Shown piece by piece: positions 13,558-25,264 of a DNA stretch of 64,000 nucleotides. The DNA is taken from contig JAPEVF010000179.1 of NCBI GenBank assembly GCA_029747585.1, positions 1 through 64,000 on the forward strand, in the 5' to 3' direction. The notes beneath the pieces are model-generated. The model saw nothing but the letters and a program-made list of their open reading frames with translations, searched no databases and had not been told where the DNA came from. The translations under genes and the position numbers were made by a program. This stretch comes from Pleurotus djamor (Eukaryota; Basidiomycota; Agaricomycetes; Agaricales; Pleurotaceae). The first letter of the stretch is position 1. Each line of letters opens with the position of its first letter.

Positions 13558-15038
13558 CTATCGGATATATACCCATTGTGGTTGAGCGCCACTGTACATA
13601 CACTCATCCACTGGTGGCAATTTCTTGACAACCCAGGGTGATCGTGAATACGAGATTGCACCATGCCCTGTTCTTCGGAGGACGACACCATATGAGAGGC
13701 TCCGACTCCAGCCAAAAATGCCAATAGTAAGGGTTGAAATCGGAGCGAATACCGTATCAACCGCATTGGAGTCGGAATTGGACTGGAGAGATAAGCGAAT
13801 CAGATGAGCGTGACTTTGAGTCCCACGGAGCCGGACTTCCATAATTTCCTGATCGCTTTCAAAATAGTGCTCCTTGATTGAGGCGTAGGAGAAATCAAAT
13901 AGAATCATCATGATTCGCAACCTACCGTTGCTAAATGTGAAAGAATCGTCAAATTGGACTGAGCCGGGGAAATCAAAAGAAATAGACCAGCCATTGGAAT
14001 GTGTGCTTTCAAAGGCTGATGGAGCCGATGCAAGCATGGAGTTTGTGAGCTTTGGTGGTTGAGAGAAGTCACTACTCCTTAATTCCCAGCAAAAGATGGC
14101 CCGAGATACACTCTCTTGTGCACACGCAAGTTGGAGACGGTAGAATGCATGTCCTGCCCCTTCTCCATAAGCGATTGGCATGTGGACATCCAGGAGGGAT
14201 ATGAGGCCATAGGCCATATCTTCAGGACGAGTAGTCGACCGTCTTGCCATGCACGCAAAGATTTGTGCAGCATGGTCGGCTTGTGGGTTAAACTGTTGAA
14301 GCATCCAATCTGGGTCATCCTCAGCCTCTTTGATCCCTAGCGACATTGTGAGCTCATAGCTGATAAAGGAGTACGTGAGGATGAATCAGACCTGATCCAA
14401 GTACAACTTCAGTGTGCAACGCTGGGTCACCCCAAGTACTACTCTCTGACCAAGATGGGTTCCTTCGATCGATGTCGGCGACTTGAACATTTCGAGACAA
14501 TCGGACCCAATTGCGGTTGAAAAATAAAAGCCGCTGGGGTGCTAGGAGCTCCTGTAGGGTCCAGCCACGCTTGAACCATTCATCGTTATGCGTGTCTCTG
14601 AGCACTGTAGTGTTGTGAAGATAGACAAAACAGGTATCCGCATTGCGATACCATGAAAACATGGAACGGATCGATTCATCAACTTCTGGGCCGTTACTTT
14701 TATTGATGCACCCAGAGTCAAACCAAACAAACCGATAGCCCGCCACCCTTGCAGCTACAAAGAACCCGCCGAGCTTCTTGCGAGAGTTCTCCTTGCCATT
14801 GATGGCGTCTTCCTGAGATAGATCGGCAAAGTCCACTTCTTCTTTGCCCCAGCGGTGTGATAGAATGACGTATTTCAAGGAATAGGAAGGGCGTCCGAAG
14901 CCTTGGGGCTTGGTCATTTCTTTGTAAATGTGGTCGGAGAGCCAACTACGGTCGACGAGCCTCATTTGATGGAGATCAAACAGTCGAATCGGAAGTTTGT
15001 GAAGAAGCTCTGTCACAGAGTTGTCACCGTCGTTGTAC
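13558..15038 (-). CDS. HET-domain protein, copy 2 (apparently intact)
   Basis: This is the best-preserved of three paralogues. Exon 1 (to 14392) contains YVILSHRWG, RFVWFDSGCINK, IRSMFSWYRN and WFKRGWTLQELLAP. Exon 2 (14336-13558, 779 bp, the same length as in copy 1) contains TTRPEDMAYGLISLLD and MPIAYGEGAG and ends QWVYIR. The 55-bp intron 14391-14337 has a GTCTGA donor and keeps the frame, covering at least 467 residues. The frame is already open at 15038, where an acceptor-like CAAAG precedes it. A likely first exon begins MEFDEHLE at 15214, because the same sequence precedes copy 3. The C-terminal half after the HET domain is conserved among the three copies, with no NACHT or repeat domain. 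The role (allorecognition or programmed cell death) is inferred from the family. Confidence 0.85.
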
Positions 15039-15039
15039 C

Positions 15040-15480
15040 TTTGGAGTGATGATTAGGGTTGGATGATCAAAGATAGACGTCAGCGCAACCATCGTACTTC
15101 TAGGTGGAAGTGGGCTCGAAATTAGACACATTTGGGCCGGAAGATCATAGAACACACATTTGCCTGGTCTGTCTCTTCCCCTGGAATGGTTTCGAGATGC
15201 TCGTCAAATTCCATTTGTCGGCGTATTTCAAAGGGGAGCGGTGGAGAGATGGTGGTAAGAGACATAGCAGCGACTGCGGCTCTACAGCATTTCGCGAGGC
15301 CACATATCTGAACAGTCATATCAGATCAAATTACTCATCAGTGTGGTCACGAGCATTTCCTTCGTAAATGGTTGTCTGCGTCAAGGCATCACATCAGTGG
15401 GTCGAGCAGTGGACGCCACATGAGGACATTTGATGAAAATACTGAAACGGGCCAAAAAAAAAACTTGCTCCCAAATGATA
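15040..15480 (-). promoter_or_regulatory. 5' region shared by HET copies 2 and 3
   Basis: The block from the MEFDEHLE start codon (15214) through about 15440 matches the block upstream of copy 3 (25106 to about 25265). Both share the text around CTCGTCAAATTCCATTT, ATCACTCATCAGTG, GGTCACGAGCAT and GAGGACATTTG/GAAGACATTTG. The duplication therefore included first-exon and promoter-proximal sequence, not only the coding domain. No TATA box was identified with confidence. Confidence 0.45.
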
Positions 15481-18400
15481 ACAACTGCCGGCATCGCTGA
15501 CGTCTACCGTGGCACCAGCCCTCAAGCTGCAAGGTCGCTCCAAGTAGACGAACACGTACTCGAGTGGTTGTGTAAACCTAGAGTACAGCAGGCGCATCGG
15601 CGGCAGGATGTGTATTGGACGACTCTGGCTAGTCCTGGAAAAACAATGCTTCGGTTACATTTGATGGCATGCAGATGAGTACACGGCAGGAGTAATAGAT
15701 TACGAGCGAGGCCGAGAAAGCCGGAGATACACATGACGCGATGAAGTTACCAGCGTGCTGGAACTAGATTTCTTGGATCGCTTGAGAATACAGCGAAAGA
15801 AAACTTCTGGAAGGAACCTCGGAGTAAGTCAATATTCAAGCCTCGAAAGCGAGGAAAATAGAATGCAGCTGACGATTTTCGGGTTTGCCCCCAGGGACCG
15901 ATTTCACCTAAAAGCTTGAGAATCCTTTCAACATCAGCGCCTCGCACCCACGTTCGACTATGCTGAGCGATGGTGTACGCTGCGTCCGAACTCGTTTGTG
16001 TGAGGGAGCCTTAGAATGTTGATGGGACCTCAACTAACGGTCGACCGCGTTCTTTGGAATTGCCTCGAACGTCTACGGGTGCTTCAGTAAAGCGGCTAAA
16101 GCTGCGCGGAGGACACGAAAAGATTAAGCTCAACATTCCAGATCAAGAGACCAAGATGGAAACCGACTTTTTTCAATTCCCTCCCGACCTATGCGGACAG
16201 ACGAACTCGGATGTCTCTTGAGCGATTAGACCGTTCGAGCTCGACGTCTCCGAGGATGTATGTTGAGGTATCGACAAAGCTGCTTCTGAGCGTTTAGTTG
16301 AGGAGAGGCTCTAGACTTGAGACTTGATTGGTCCGAGGTACCGGGGTGCGGGTAGGAGGAGATCTCGTACGTCGTAGCGTTGGGCCCGTAGGGAAGTCGG
16401 CAACAGCTGACTGTAAAGGGCAAAAGCATTATTATAAGCTTTCGAAAGGAGGAAAGCACGATACAAACTGACCTTACCAATTCTTCTGGGGCGTCGACCA
16501 AACCTACGGAGTAAGATATCTCAAGAGTGCCAGCGCAGAACGTCGTCGCCTTCTGGGATATGAGTGAGCTGTTGCTAGCGCTGCTTTTAAGACGATATCC
16601 GAGGTGGAATCTTGAGATTTCGGAGGTTCCTGTTCCGAGGGTAGGTAATGTTGAGATCGAGTCAATGGGTTCCAAGGCGGTCAAAAGTCGGCGGCACGGG
16701 AAGGTGGCCTAAGGGAGACATTAGCGTGACATTATACAGTAATACATGCAGATTCCAGAGGTAGGAGACACTCACAAATCGAATTTTTCCCGGACCTGAG
16801 CCATGATCGACCAACGGACCATCGAGAACGGTATGTTGTATCCTAGATGCGTAGCATCGTAGTCAATGACGCCTAGCCACAGTTCTGGCGGCGACTTTGA
16901 GAAGGGAAATCGAGTTTTTGGAGGTGGTGGTTCGGGGGGTACCAGCAAGGGGTCGCAGGTGCTAAGCGACGGTGGAGTACCGTTCGACTCGGGCGACTTG
17001 TGCTCCAATCCACTCTCAGCTTCTGTAAGTGAAAGTTGAACGGCCTGGTTGAGATCAAACGCAAAAGAAACGCACCATCTCGACTTGAAGCCCGTAATTG
17101 TGCCCGTCCCCAAGAATCCATCTCAGAGCCCGAACGTTTCCAATCTCAATCGTTACACGCGCTTGCCAAGAATGTAGACATGTTATCGAGGATAAACTTG
17201 GAATAGGGATGAGCAGATTTGAGACTGGACGTGCGTTCTTGGCCAGATCGTGTGGGCGACCACGAAGAGATCGGAGGAGGACCGAGAGTGAACAGAATAC
17301 TCTGGTGTCGCATCGAGGTGGTTAGCATGAGCTGAGAACGAGGACGTGTAAGTGAGTAGCCTTGGTTCATATGGATTCTGACTCACGACACCTTGCTGGT
17401 CTGAGGTAAACGGCAGCGTTGGGTCCTGACGCCCTCACCGACTCTTAAGACCGGCCTTGCTTCCTGACCATACCCACTGGGTCGAAATCAAAATCTACGG
17501 CGCCGATTTTGAGTCCGGTCGTACTAGGTAGAGGGAATCTTGAAGGCATCATGCAACGCGACGGCGACGGCCGCAGAGCCCGCAAAACCTAAAGCGAAGA
17601 GGAAGACAAGGGGCAAAAAGCTGAGAATGTATCAGGAAAACGACGGCGAGAACCTTTTAGACTCAAGCGTACCTTTTATCCGCAAGTAACCAGCCGTAGC
17701 AATATCCTAGTCTTCGTTGGCAGGTTGCTCAGTCGAGCGTCCCGGTGAGAACATGATAGTCAAGGGGTAATCCGAAAGCGAATATTTGGGCGTTCCTGAC
17801 CACAATTCAATTTCGAGCGAGCAGGACGTGTGATGTAGCCTCTGTGGGTGTCAAAAACACTGAGAGCTTGCGCATAGGATCCTACGCGGTCGGAGGGAAG
17901 GAAGACCTTCAACTTGATGCGGCGCGACACGCGTCCCCCACGTGACTAGGGTCATAGGAGCGTACTCCTTTCCCCAAAATCTCTCTCTTTCGAACCACGT
18001 CTTCTCAACGGGCAGTCCGCATAGCCATACGTGTGCTGGATCTCGCTAGTGGCTAGGCAGCTACATGTGACCCTCTGAGAGCTAGCTTGGGACGAGCTTG
18101 AAGCCTAGAACTTCGCGGTTCCAAGCTGCCAGCTTCAGCCTGCCCTTCGAGTTTGAGGGGTCCTTGGCTCCAAATTACGACGGAGCAGTAATGCTCTTGA
18201 GTCTACGCTACGGCAAGCCTCATACTATGGACAAGCTCCCAGATTTGCGTAAGTCCTGTATATGAGCTTCATATAAATAATAAAACCCAGTCCGTGCGTG
18301 ATTTCTTCCAGCGACGCCATCAGCTACAGTCTACAGATGGCTCTCTCTTTTGTTGTCGTATATGTTAGGACCCTCAAGCTACTCAATGACGCATGTCTCC

Positions 18401-21400
18401 GCTCTCCGTCTCTCCATGGAGCTTTATTTGAAAAGGTGAAGTTATCCACATCACATTTCCTCATACTCTATCTTCAGTGAAATATGTGCGTTAGATTTTT
18501 TCTGAACGGTATTTCTCGCACTCTAGTCCACATATACGATCTCTCAGAGCCAGATCGCAGAGCGTCACTATTTATCGACCGTTAGAACGATACATGGGGC
18601 CGGAGACGGAGTGGCCGTATTCTGAGCACAGGGAAACTACGGCTTAAGTATTAGCGAACAGGAAAAATGTGTACGGAACACGAACAGCGAAGGAACGTCA
18701 AATAAGGAGAGAAGGTAGCAAATTGCGCGTCAAAGACAACAGGGAGTTCATTAGATGAACTGAATATGTCTAGATAGTAGGATAAGTACCCAGTCCATAG
18801 TGCGAAATTGATGAACGAAAACTTACCATTCAGACCTAGCCAAGTCTACGACCATCAACGGCGTGGTATCATGATGTGCCTTTGTCGTCTAACGGGGTAA
18901 TATGAAGACATCTTGGCGCTCCAGCGCATATCGTCGATGCTCGAGAGCGTGTATTCAAGGTTGATGAGTTGGCATACTAGGGGTGATGGACGTTTTTTCG
19001 AATGTCATCCGTGACCTCTCGTCTTCAGATGAGTTCACCTAAATGGTACAGCCCGAGTAAGTCCACGGGCAACTTGACACTGCGAAAAAATTCCAAGAAA
19101 ACTCACAAAATTCGACTCTGTAAAGGACCGACCGAAAAGACCACTTCGAATTAGCCGCAAACGGCTAGTTGGATAACATTCGCGCTTGCGGGACGTTGTT
19201 TCGTGTTGATACCAACGATGTAGCAATGACGCTGGCGTTCGATGAAGGATTTTGGAGGTTTATGCTCTGGGTTACTGAAGAGATGGTCAGCGTTACTTGA
19301 GATGACGGTGACGTCTGCGATGGCTCGGTCGCAGATGGCTAAGAGATGCATTAAATCAGTTAACCGTGATCTAGAGCGAAAAAAGTGGCTGACAACTTAC
19401 AATTCACGATAATGTGCAGAATTGACACCACAATTCGGTTTGAATATCTCCACACCACCTCCGTAGATCATCCTCTCATTTGAGCCTCACGTTTTGGTAT
19501 TGCTAAGGTTTCTTTCGCGCCCATCGTTCCTGCTCAACGATTGGTTTCGAATACCTGTGCTCCGGGGTCATGGGATCGGGAAGGGAGTCACCAGGTTGCT
19601 CGAGAGTGTGCCAACGACCTTCAGGCCTCGGTGGTAGATGTCTAGAGGACATAGTAAGCAGGTTAGAAGTTTGGTAAAGTTAAAGGAAAGAAGGAAGACA
19701 GACTATTCGCGATTTTGGGGGAACTGATTGAATGCAACGTGTCGAAGAACTTGGGAGCCTTGAGGAATCGCGTTCGTGTTTACGCAGCATTGTCGGATAG
19801 TACTAGCGAAGCCCTAGCACCGGTCGTTGATGCTTGAACATGGGATTAAGGTGGGGAAGTTGGTGTTCCGGGGTGTCTGGGGCGGTGGATGTTGGACGTT
19901 GCTTGACACGCCGCTAGCAACTTCGAGGGCACGACTACACGTGTCTAGGCAGGTGAATAGGTTAATTATCGTCCTTCTGAAGCAAGAGAATGAGAAAGAA
20001 ACTCACGAATTTCGATTTTGAGTAAAACCAGCCCAGCTTACGACCTCGAATAGCTCGACGGTGGGTGAACGGATCGGCTTTGAAATTTCGCAGCGTCAAT
20101 TTGTGGTGCTATCGATCGTCTAGCGCGTACGGTTGACGTTCGGTGATGATATTGAGGAAGTTGGTCTTCTGAGGTGCAGAGGCGGGGGTCGATGCTTGAA
20201 ACGGCGGCAACGCGTTTTGAAGGACGGCTGTACATGCCTAAAGAGTACACAAAGTTATGAGTTACCTTTCTGAAACGAAAAGAGACAATGAAAACTCACG
20301 ATCATCGATTTTGGCCCTACTCGACCCAACCTATCGTCCGAGATAGCTCAACAACGAATCAGTCGATCGACCTCCCATCTTGGCAGAGTCATATTGTGGT
20401 GCTGAGGGTGGTGTAAAAGGTGTTGTTGTGGATCGAAGTCGCGTTTTCGGAGGTGGCTGTTCCGGGGGTACCACGAAGAGGGCAGAGGAGGGTAGTCCTC
20501 ATTCATTCCACCAACGCGGCGTCGATCTACACGACAGGCCAGACGCTTCTCCATGTACCCTCTCCCCACCAAAATCGATTGAACTATCCACCCCTGCTAG
20601 GCTTGATCCCCTTGTTATGGCTGAGGCAGATGCTCGGTGGAACGCGGTGACTGAGACGGGCACAACGGCGCGTGCGAGCCCGCTGCCCGTTCCTAGAAGA
20701 TGTATCAAGTCATAAGAAGCTGACTAGAGCGAAGGAATAAGAAGGAAGCGTACCAATTCCGACGTCCTGCAAAGCAAACTCCCCGGATCCATCATGACGA
20801 CTACCACTTCCGTGTTGGTCCGAGAGGTAAGCAAGGAGCGAGGGGCGGGGGAAGGGCTTTGGATTCGTCTTGATGGGCATACGATGGCGGGGAGGTTCTC
20901 CGATAAGAATGCGGTGGATAAACTGAATGATGGGATGGTTTGGGCAAGCGCCCATCAGGGCGTCTGGGAGGATATGGCGACGATGAGAGGGGAAAAAGAG
21001 CGAGACGGTCTCATGGGCAATGTTTCTTGGGTCAACAAGACACTAGAAAGGAGTAGGGTGAGTATAGGACGAGCTGGGATAGTGGAATGTAGACGCACTG
21101 AGGACCGCGCCAACTTGGCTGATTTACTCCGAAGAGCCCCACAGATTCACGGGAGGCAGGGAGAGGAATTGAGTATGAGTATGCTTCTAGTGAGATTTGA
21201 AGTGGTTATTTTCATGGCTTCGACCAGGTCACGGCGTAAGTGAGTGAGAGCGCAGAGCAAAACTCGAAGCCGATCGAGCGTGGGTGGTTCAGCCAAGTTT
21301 CGGTTCAGGTGGCGGCGCGGCAGAAAATTCCAGGCAACAAGTCGAAGTGAATCCAAGCGCATCCACGCCCGAAGCCTGTCAATTTCTGAGCAGGACGTTT

Positions 21401-21850
21401 CGGCGTTGGGTTGGTTAGAGAAAAGAAGGGATAGGCGCCGAAAGACAATCCGTTCATTCAGGGAGCCTCCTATCTTACGATCAACACAGTAAAGTACTCT
21501 TGAGTCGACGAGGGATGTGAGTCAGGGAGGCTCATGATATCCATTGTATACACGCCAGCTCAGTCGAGGGTGAGCTTACGAGGCCGGTGAGTAGCGAGAG
21601 CGATCTTACTCACGAGAAATTAAAGGCTTATTTGTTGACCTGTTCGCGTCGAAGTCCGACACACTGCAAAGCCATCATGCTAATTCAACGTCGATTTTTG
21701 TGTGTACGCCGTGGTATATCACCGCGAGCGGTGTAAGAACGGGAGTCCTTTCCTTGACACCATGTAAGTGTGGAATGACGCTACGCGACTTCGTATGATC
21801 CTTTGTGGAAATTAGTCAGGAAGTTGCGCAAAGCTGATGAGCATAGGGAG
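15480..21850. repeat. Tandem ~300-bp degenerate repeats filling the gap between HET copies 2 and 3
   Basis: Units are spaced near 300 bp. The 'ACT(C/G)AC..ATTCGATTTT' phrase occurs near 16150, 16463, 16768, 17066, 19098, 19394, 19700, 19998, 20290 and 20745. The GGAGGTGGTGGTTCCGGGG box appears near 16620, 16905, 19250 and 20450. Between 17.4 and 19.0 kb the units are hardly recognisable. No gene with a supportable domain was found; the longest frame (20794-21243) looks like repeat read-through. Confidence 0.6.
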
Positions 21851-22550
21851 TCACTATTCAATATACACCCATTGTGGTCGGACATCACTTTTAAGAAAGG
21901 CGTCCATTGGTGGCAATTGCTCAACTTCCCACCATTCACTCCGTGTATAAGCTGCTGAGCACCCTTTCTTGAGGACAACGCCATAAGACTTTGACCACGA
22001 CCATCCATAAATTCCAATGACAGAGTCCCGTAAACTGTCTTCAGCCGCAGGGCTACTTGCCGGCCACACTGTGAGACTGGTATCTCGAGGCTCCTCTTCA
22101 CCTTGAGCCGCAAGGAGCTGTAGTGAGCAACACTCTCCACGAAAGGTCAAGGTCTTGCCAATTGAGGGAGTGCCCAAATTAAAAAGACACATCATAATGC
22201 GCATCCCACCATTATTCACGGTGAAAGATTCCTCGACCTGATAAGAAGGATCAAAGATATCAAAATAAATCGGCTTCTGGGATATGGCAGGTTGTTGAAA
22301 CTGTGAGGGAGATTGTGCCAACATTGTATTCCAGTAGCTCGGCCAGTTTTGTCGAAGCCCAAGTCCAATTTCCCAGTGTAAGATGGAGCGCGATTTGCTA
22401 TCTTGCAAGCAGGCAAGCTGGAGTCGATAGAAGGCGCGTTCGGCACCTTCTCCGTATGCGATGGGCATGTGAACATTGAGGAGGGAGATGACGCAATACG
22501 CCATGTCTTCGGGCCGAGTAGTGCGTCGATTCGACACGTACCCAAATANN

Positions 22551-22860
22551 TGACNNGTACNNTCGGTAGCAAAANTAAAACGCACCACTTACTTTGGTAA
22601 CCTCGACGCGCGCAACTTTTTCGCAANTTTTTCAGAGCGCGCAACTTTTTCAAGTCGAAAAATGCGCAAAACTTTTCCGGAAACTTCGTTGAAACGAGTA
22701 TTTAGAGGTATGTTCTGTCCTGTGGAACACCTATTACCGCACTTGTGGGTGTGTGTGAGGACGTCGCTGACATGATTTTCGCCCGCTCGATCACCTCCTA
22801 TCGCTCTCACACATCATGTGACGCAGGCGCTTGTCATTGGCGCCCACTTTCACCACTTGT
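22551..22860 (+). repeat. Left terminal inverted repeat
   Basis: Pairs with 23820-24130 in inverted orientation. Shared blocks include GGTAGCAAAAnTAAAACGCA, CGCGCAACTTTTTCGCAA, CTTGTGGGTGTGTGTGA and GCGCTTGTCATTGGCGCC. Several Ns lie in the first 75 bases, so the exact terminus is uncertain by a few bases. Confidence 0.85.
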
Positions 22861-23819
22861 CGCTAGGACGTACCCTATTGGCGAACAAACTAAGCAAGTA
22901 TATTATCAAGAGAAAATTCATTCCATTGAGACCAACGACGAGAGAAATGAAGGCTTGCTGCTCCACAGCAAGATTTACAACCGTTGAGTGATCAGAAACC
23001 TGTTTGCACCCATCTTGCATCGAGGATATGGATAGAATGACATTACAAAAGATGTCGAGTTCAAGGGCCAGCCGTACCTATGGGGTCATAAGTCCGTTTG
23101 GGGGTAGCCGCAGTTGGTAGTCACCAGACGGACAGCAGTCGGCTGCCCGACGCGGGGAAGGGGTCCGACTGCGCCATGAGAACAATGGGTCAGGACGTCA
23201 AAATGGGGGATAGGGAAGACATGATACATACCTTTCAAGGGCTAGACATGTAAAACTGACTCGTTGAACGTTTGTTGTGGAATCGTCGTTTCTGTCGTGA
23301 CTGAGTGGATCTACAGACAAACATGAATGTGGATTGAACAGTGCGTTCAGTTGATATGGGGAACTTACCAGTCATTCCCAGACATCCAATATGAAACCAA
23401 TATGGTCACGTTTGAACGCGTTGGTGGATTTCCAGGCCTCGGGCTCATGGTTCCCTCCGCGGAAGGACTCAGATATTGAAATACCTGCGAAAACATGAAG
23501 AAAGGGTCGGGACACTTCAAAGCACTGTCAAAGGGGGCGATATGAACTCACGTTCACGTGTTCAAGCTCCAGAGTTCCAATGCATGGTATACGAATGGGC
23601 TTTTCGTTGGACGAGTTCTGGGGATTCGGGATGTGGGCAAGAATATGAGAACCATTTGTCAGGACTTCGAGATGCGTCGATGGGGTAGGAAGTAGCCTCA
23701 CCTAGTTCGGGTTAATTCGCGGATAAGCCATGTAAAAGTGCTACAGCGGCAGCATGTCTTCTCGTGTTTCTTGAATACGGCGAAGTTCGTTGTCCAGGTG
23801 GAGTCGGCCTTATCCGAAA

Positions 23820-24130
23820 GCAGGCGCCAATGACAAGCGCCTTCATCACATGATGTATGAGCGAGATAGGAGGTTCTTGGGAAGGCGAAAATCGATTTTC
23901 GCATGGCAACGAAGTAGTCACACACACCCACAAGCCCCGGGACACAGATCCCAGTGATCATCAGGCCAGGAAATATGTCTGAGTACTCGTTTTGACGAAG
24001 CTTCTGGAAAAGTGTTGCGCATTTTTCGACTTGAAAAGTTGCGCGCTCTGAAAAAGTTGCGAAAAAGTTGCGCGCGTTGTGGTTACAAAAGTAAGTGGTG
24101 CGTTTTATTTTTGCTACCGAAAGTACGTCA
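23820..24130 (-). repeat. Right terminal inverted repeat
   Basis: Inverted counterpart of 22551-22860, free of Ns, so it defines the terminal sequence best (TGACGTACTTTCGGTAGC read inward on the minus strand). Similarity continues weakly inward to about 23705. Confidence 0.85.
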
Positions 24131-25264
24131 TACCCAAAGACTTCACGAGCAAGCTCAGCGCAGGGCTGAAACGACTCAAGTAGGTTGTGTGAATCGCCCT
24201 CAACGATGGCTGTATGTAGCGTATCATGAGTTTGCGTTTGACTAAGGAGCAGAGAACCTTACCTGATCCCTTGATAACCTCCTCGCGCAACACCAAGTCG
24301 CTCCATTGACACGATGGACCCCATCAATCGCTCTGGCGATCCACATCAGCATCTCGTCGGATATTTGACGATACTCGACACCAATTTTTGTTNAAAAAAG
24401 ACAAGCCTCTTCGGTGCCAGGAGCTCCTGTAAGGTCCAACCGCGTTTGAACCATTCATCGTCGTGCACCTCGTTGAGCACGGTGGTGTTTCGGAGATAAA
24501 CAAAGCAACTATCCGCATTGCGATACCATGTAAACATGGAACGGATGGACTCGTCAACTTCTGGACCGTTATGTTGGTCGATGCATCCAGAATCAAACCA
24601 AACGAAGCGATAACCTGCCGCCCAAGCCTTTGCAAAGAAACCTCCCAGCTTCTTACGCGAGCTCTGCTTACCATTGATACTCACACCTTGGAGGAGATCC
24701 ACAGTGTCGATGTCTTCTCTTCCCCAACGATGTGATAGAATCGCGTATCTGAAAACATTCTGTACTTCATCCTTGATGTCAAACTGAGAATGTTGTCGCT
24801 GTCGTTTTTGTGATTCAATTTCTTGGAGGATATAGCCGTGAAGCCAACCACGAGTGACCAACTTCATTTGATGTAGATCAAAGAGACGAATTGGGCGTTG
24901 GTGAATGAACTCTGTGATGACCTTGTCTTCGTATGTGTTCCTTTGGATCCGAATGGTCAGGGAAATATGGCCCAGTGTAAGTGACACAAGTCTAAAACAC
25001 GTACACCTACAAGTCTAGAAGTAAGGCAAAAGTTGTGAAGGAACGTCGCAACACACACATATGGTTCTTCCTCGGACACCACTTCGAGATTCTCGTCAAA
25101 TTCCATTTCTCAGCGCGGGTGGTAGGAGGCAGATCTGTTCTCCGGCGTGGATGTTGCGACTTGCGAGGCCACGATGTGCGCATGATTCAACAGCCAGATC
25201 GTATCATATCACTCATCAGTGGTCACGAGCATCTCAAGGCCACACGAAGACATTTGGCGAAAGC

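Larger units (their letters stand above)
22549..24130. mobile_element. Non-autonomous TIR DNA transposon with long inverted repeats (Mutator-like?)
   Basis: The left end starts TGAC..GTAC..TCGGTAGC and the right end finishes GCTACCGAAAGTACGTCA, its inverted complement. Inverted similarity runs for at least 300 bp inward on each side and weakens to about 430 bp. The flanks carry TACCCAAATA (left) and TACCCAAAGA (right), an 8-bp identical core that fits an 8-10 bp target duplication. Long TIRs with a 9-11 bp duplication are typical of Mutator-like elements, hence the tentative class. The ~1 kb interior encodes no transposase that I can see, so the element would depend on one elsewhere. It lies in exon 2 of HET copy 3. 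Confidence 0.8.
21854..24987 (-). pseudogene. HET-domain protein, copy 3, interrupted by a transposable element
   Basis: Exon 1 (24987-24263) has YAILSHRWG, RFVWFDSGCIDQ, IRSMFTWYRN and WFKRGWTLQELLAP. It contains an N before six A at 24393 that shifts the frame at the same poly-T site as in copy 1. The 53-bp intron 24262-24210 has a canonical GTAAGG donor. Exon 2 resumes at 24209 and is cut after the codons for VFGY by the element at 22549-24130. It continues as VSNRRTTRPEDMAYC down to the QWVYIE stop at 21854. The reading frame matches copy 1 (FLFGYLSKRRTTRPEDMA) on both sides of the insertion, so the gene was intact when hit. A candidate first exon starts MEFDENLE at 25106. Inactivation by the insertion is inferred. 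Confidence 0.85.

Noticed and set aside
20794..21243. 149-codon open frame
   Set aside because: It lies in the repeat array and resembles read-through of repeat units.
22745..22987. Coding potential inside the TIR element
   Set aside because: Both TIR arms give short mirror-image frames; these are inverted-repeat shadows, not a transposase.
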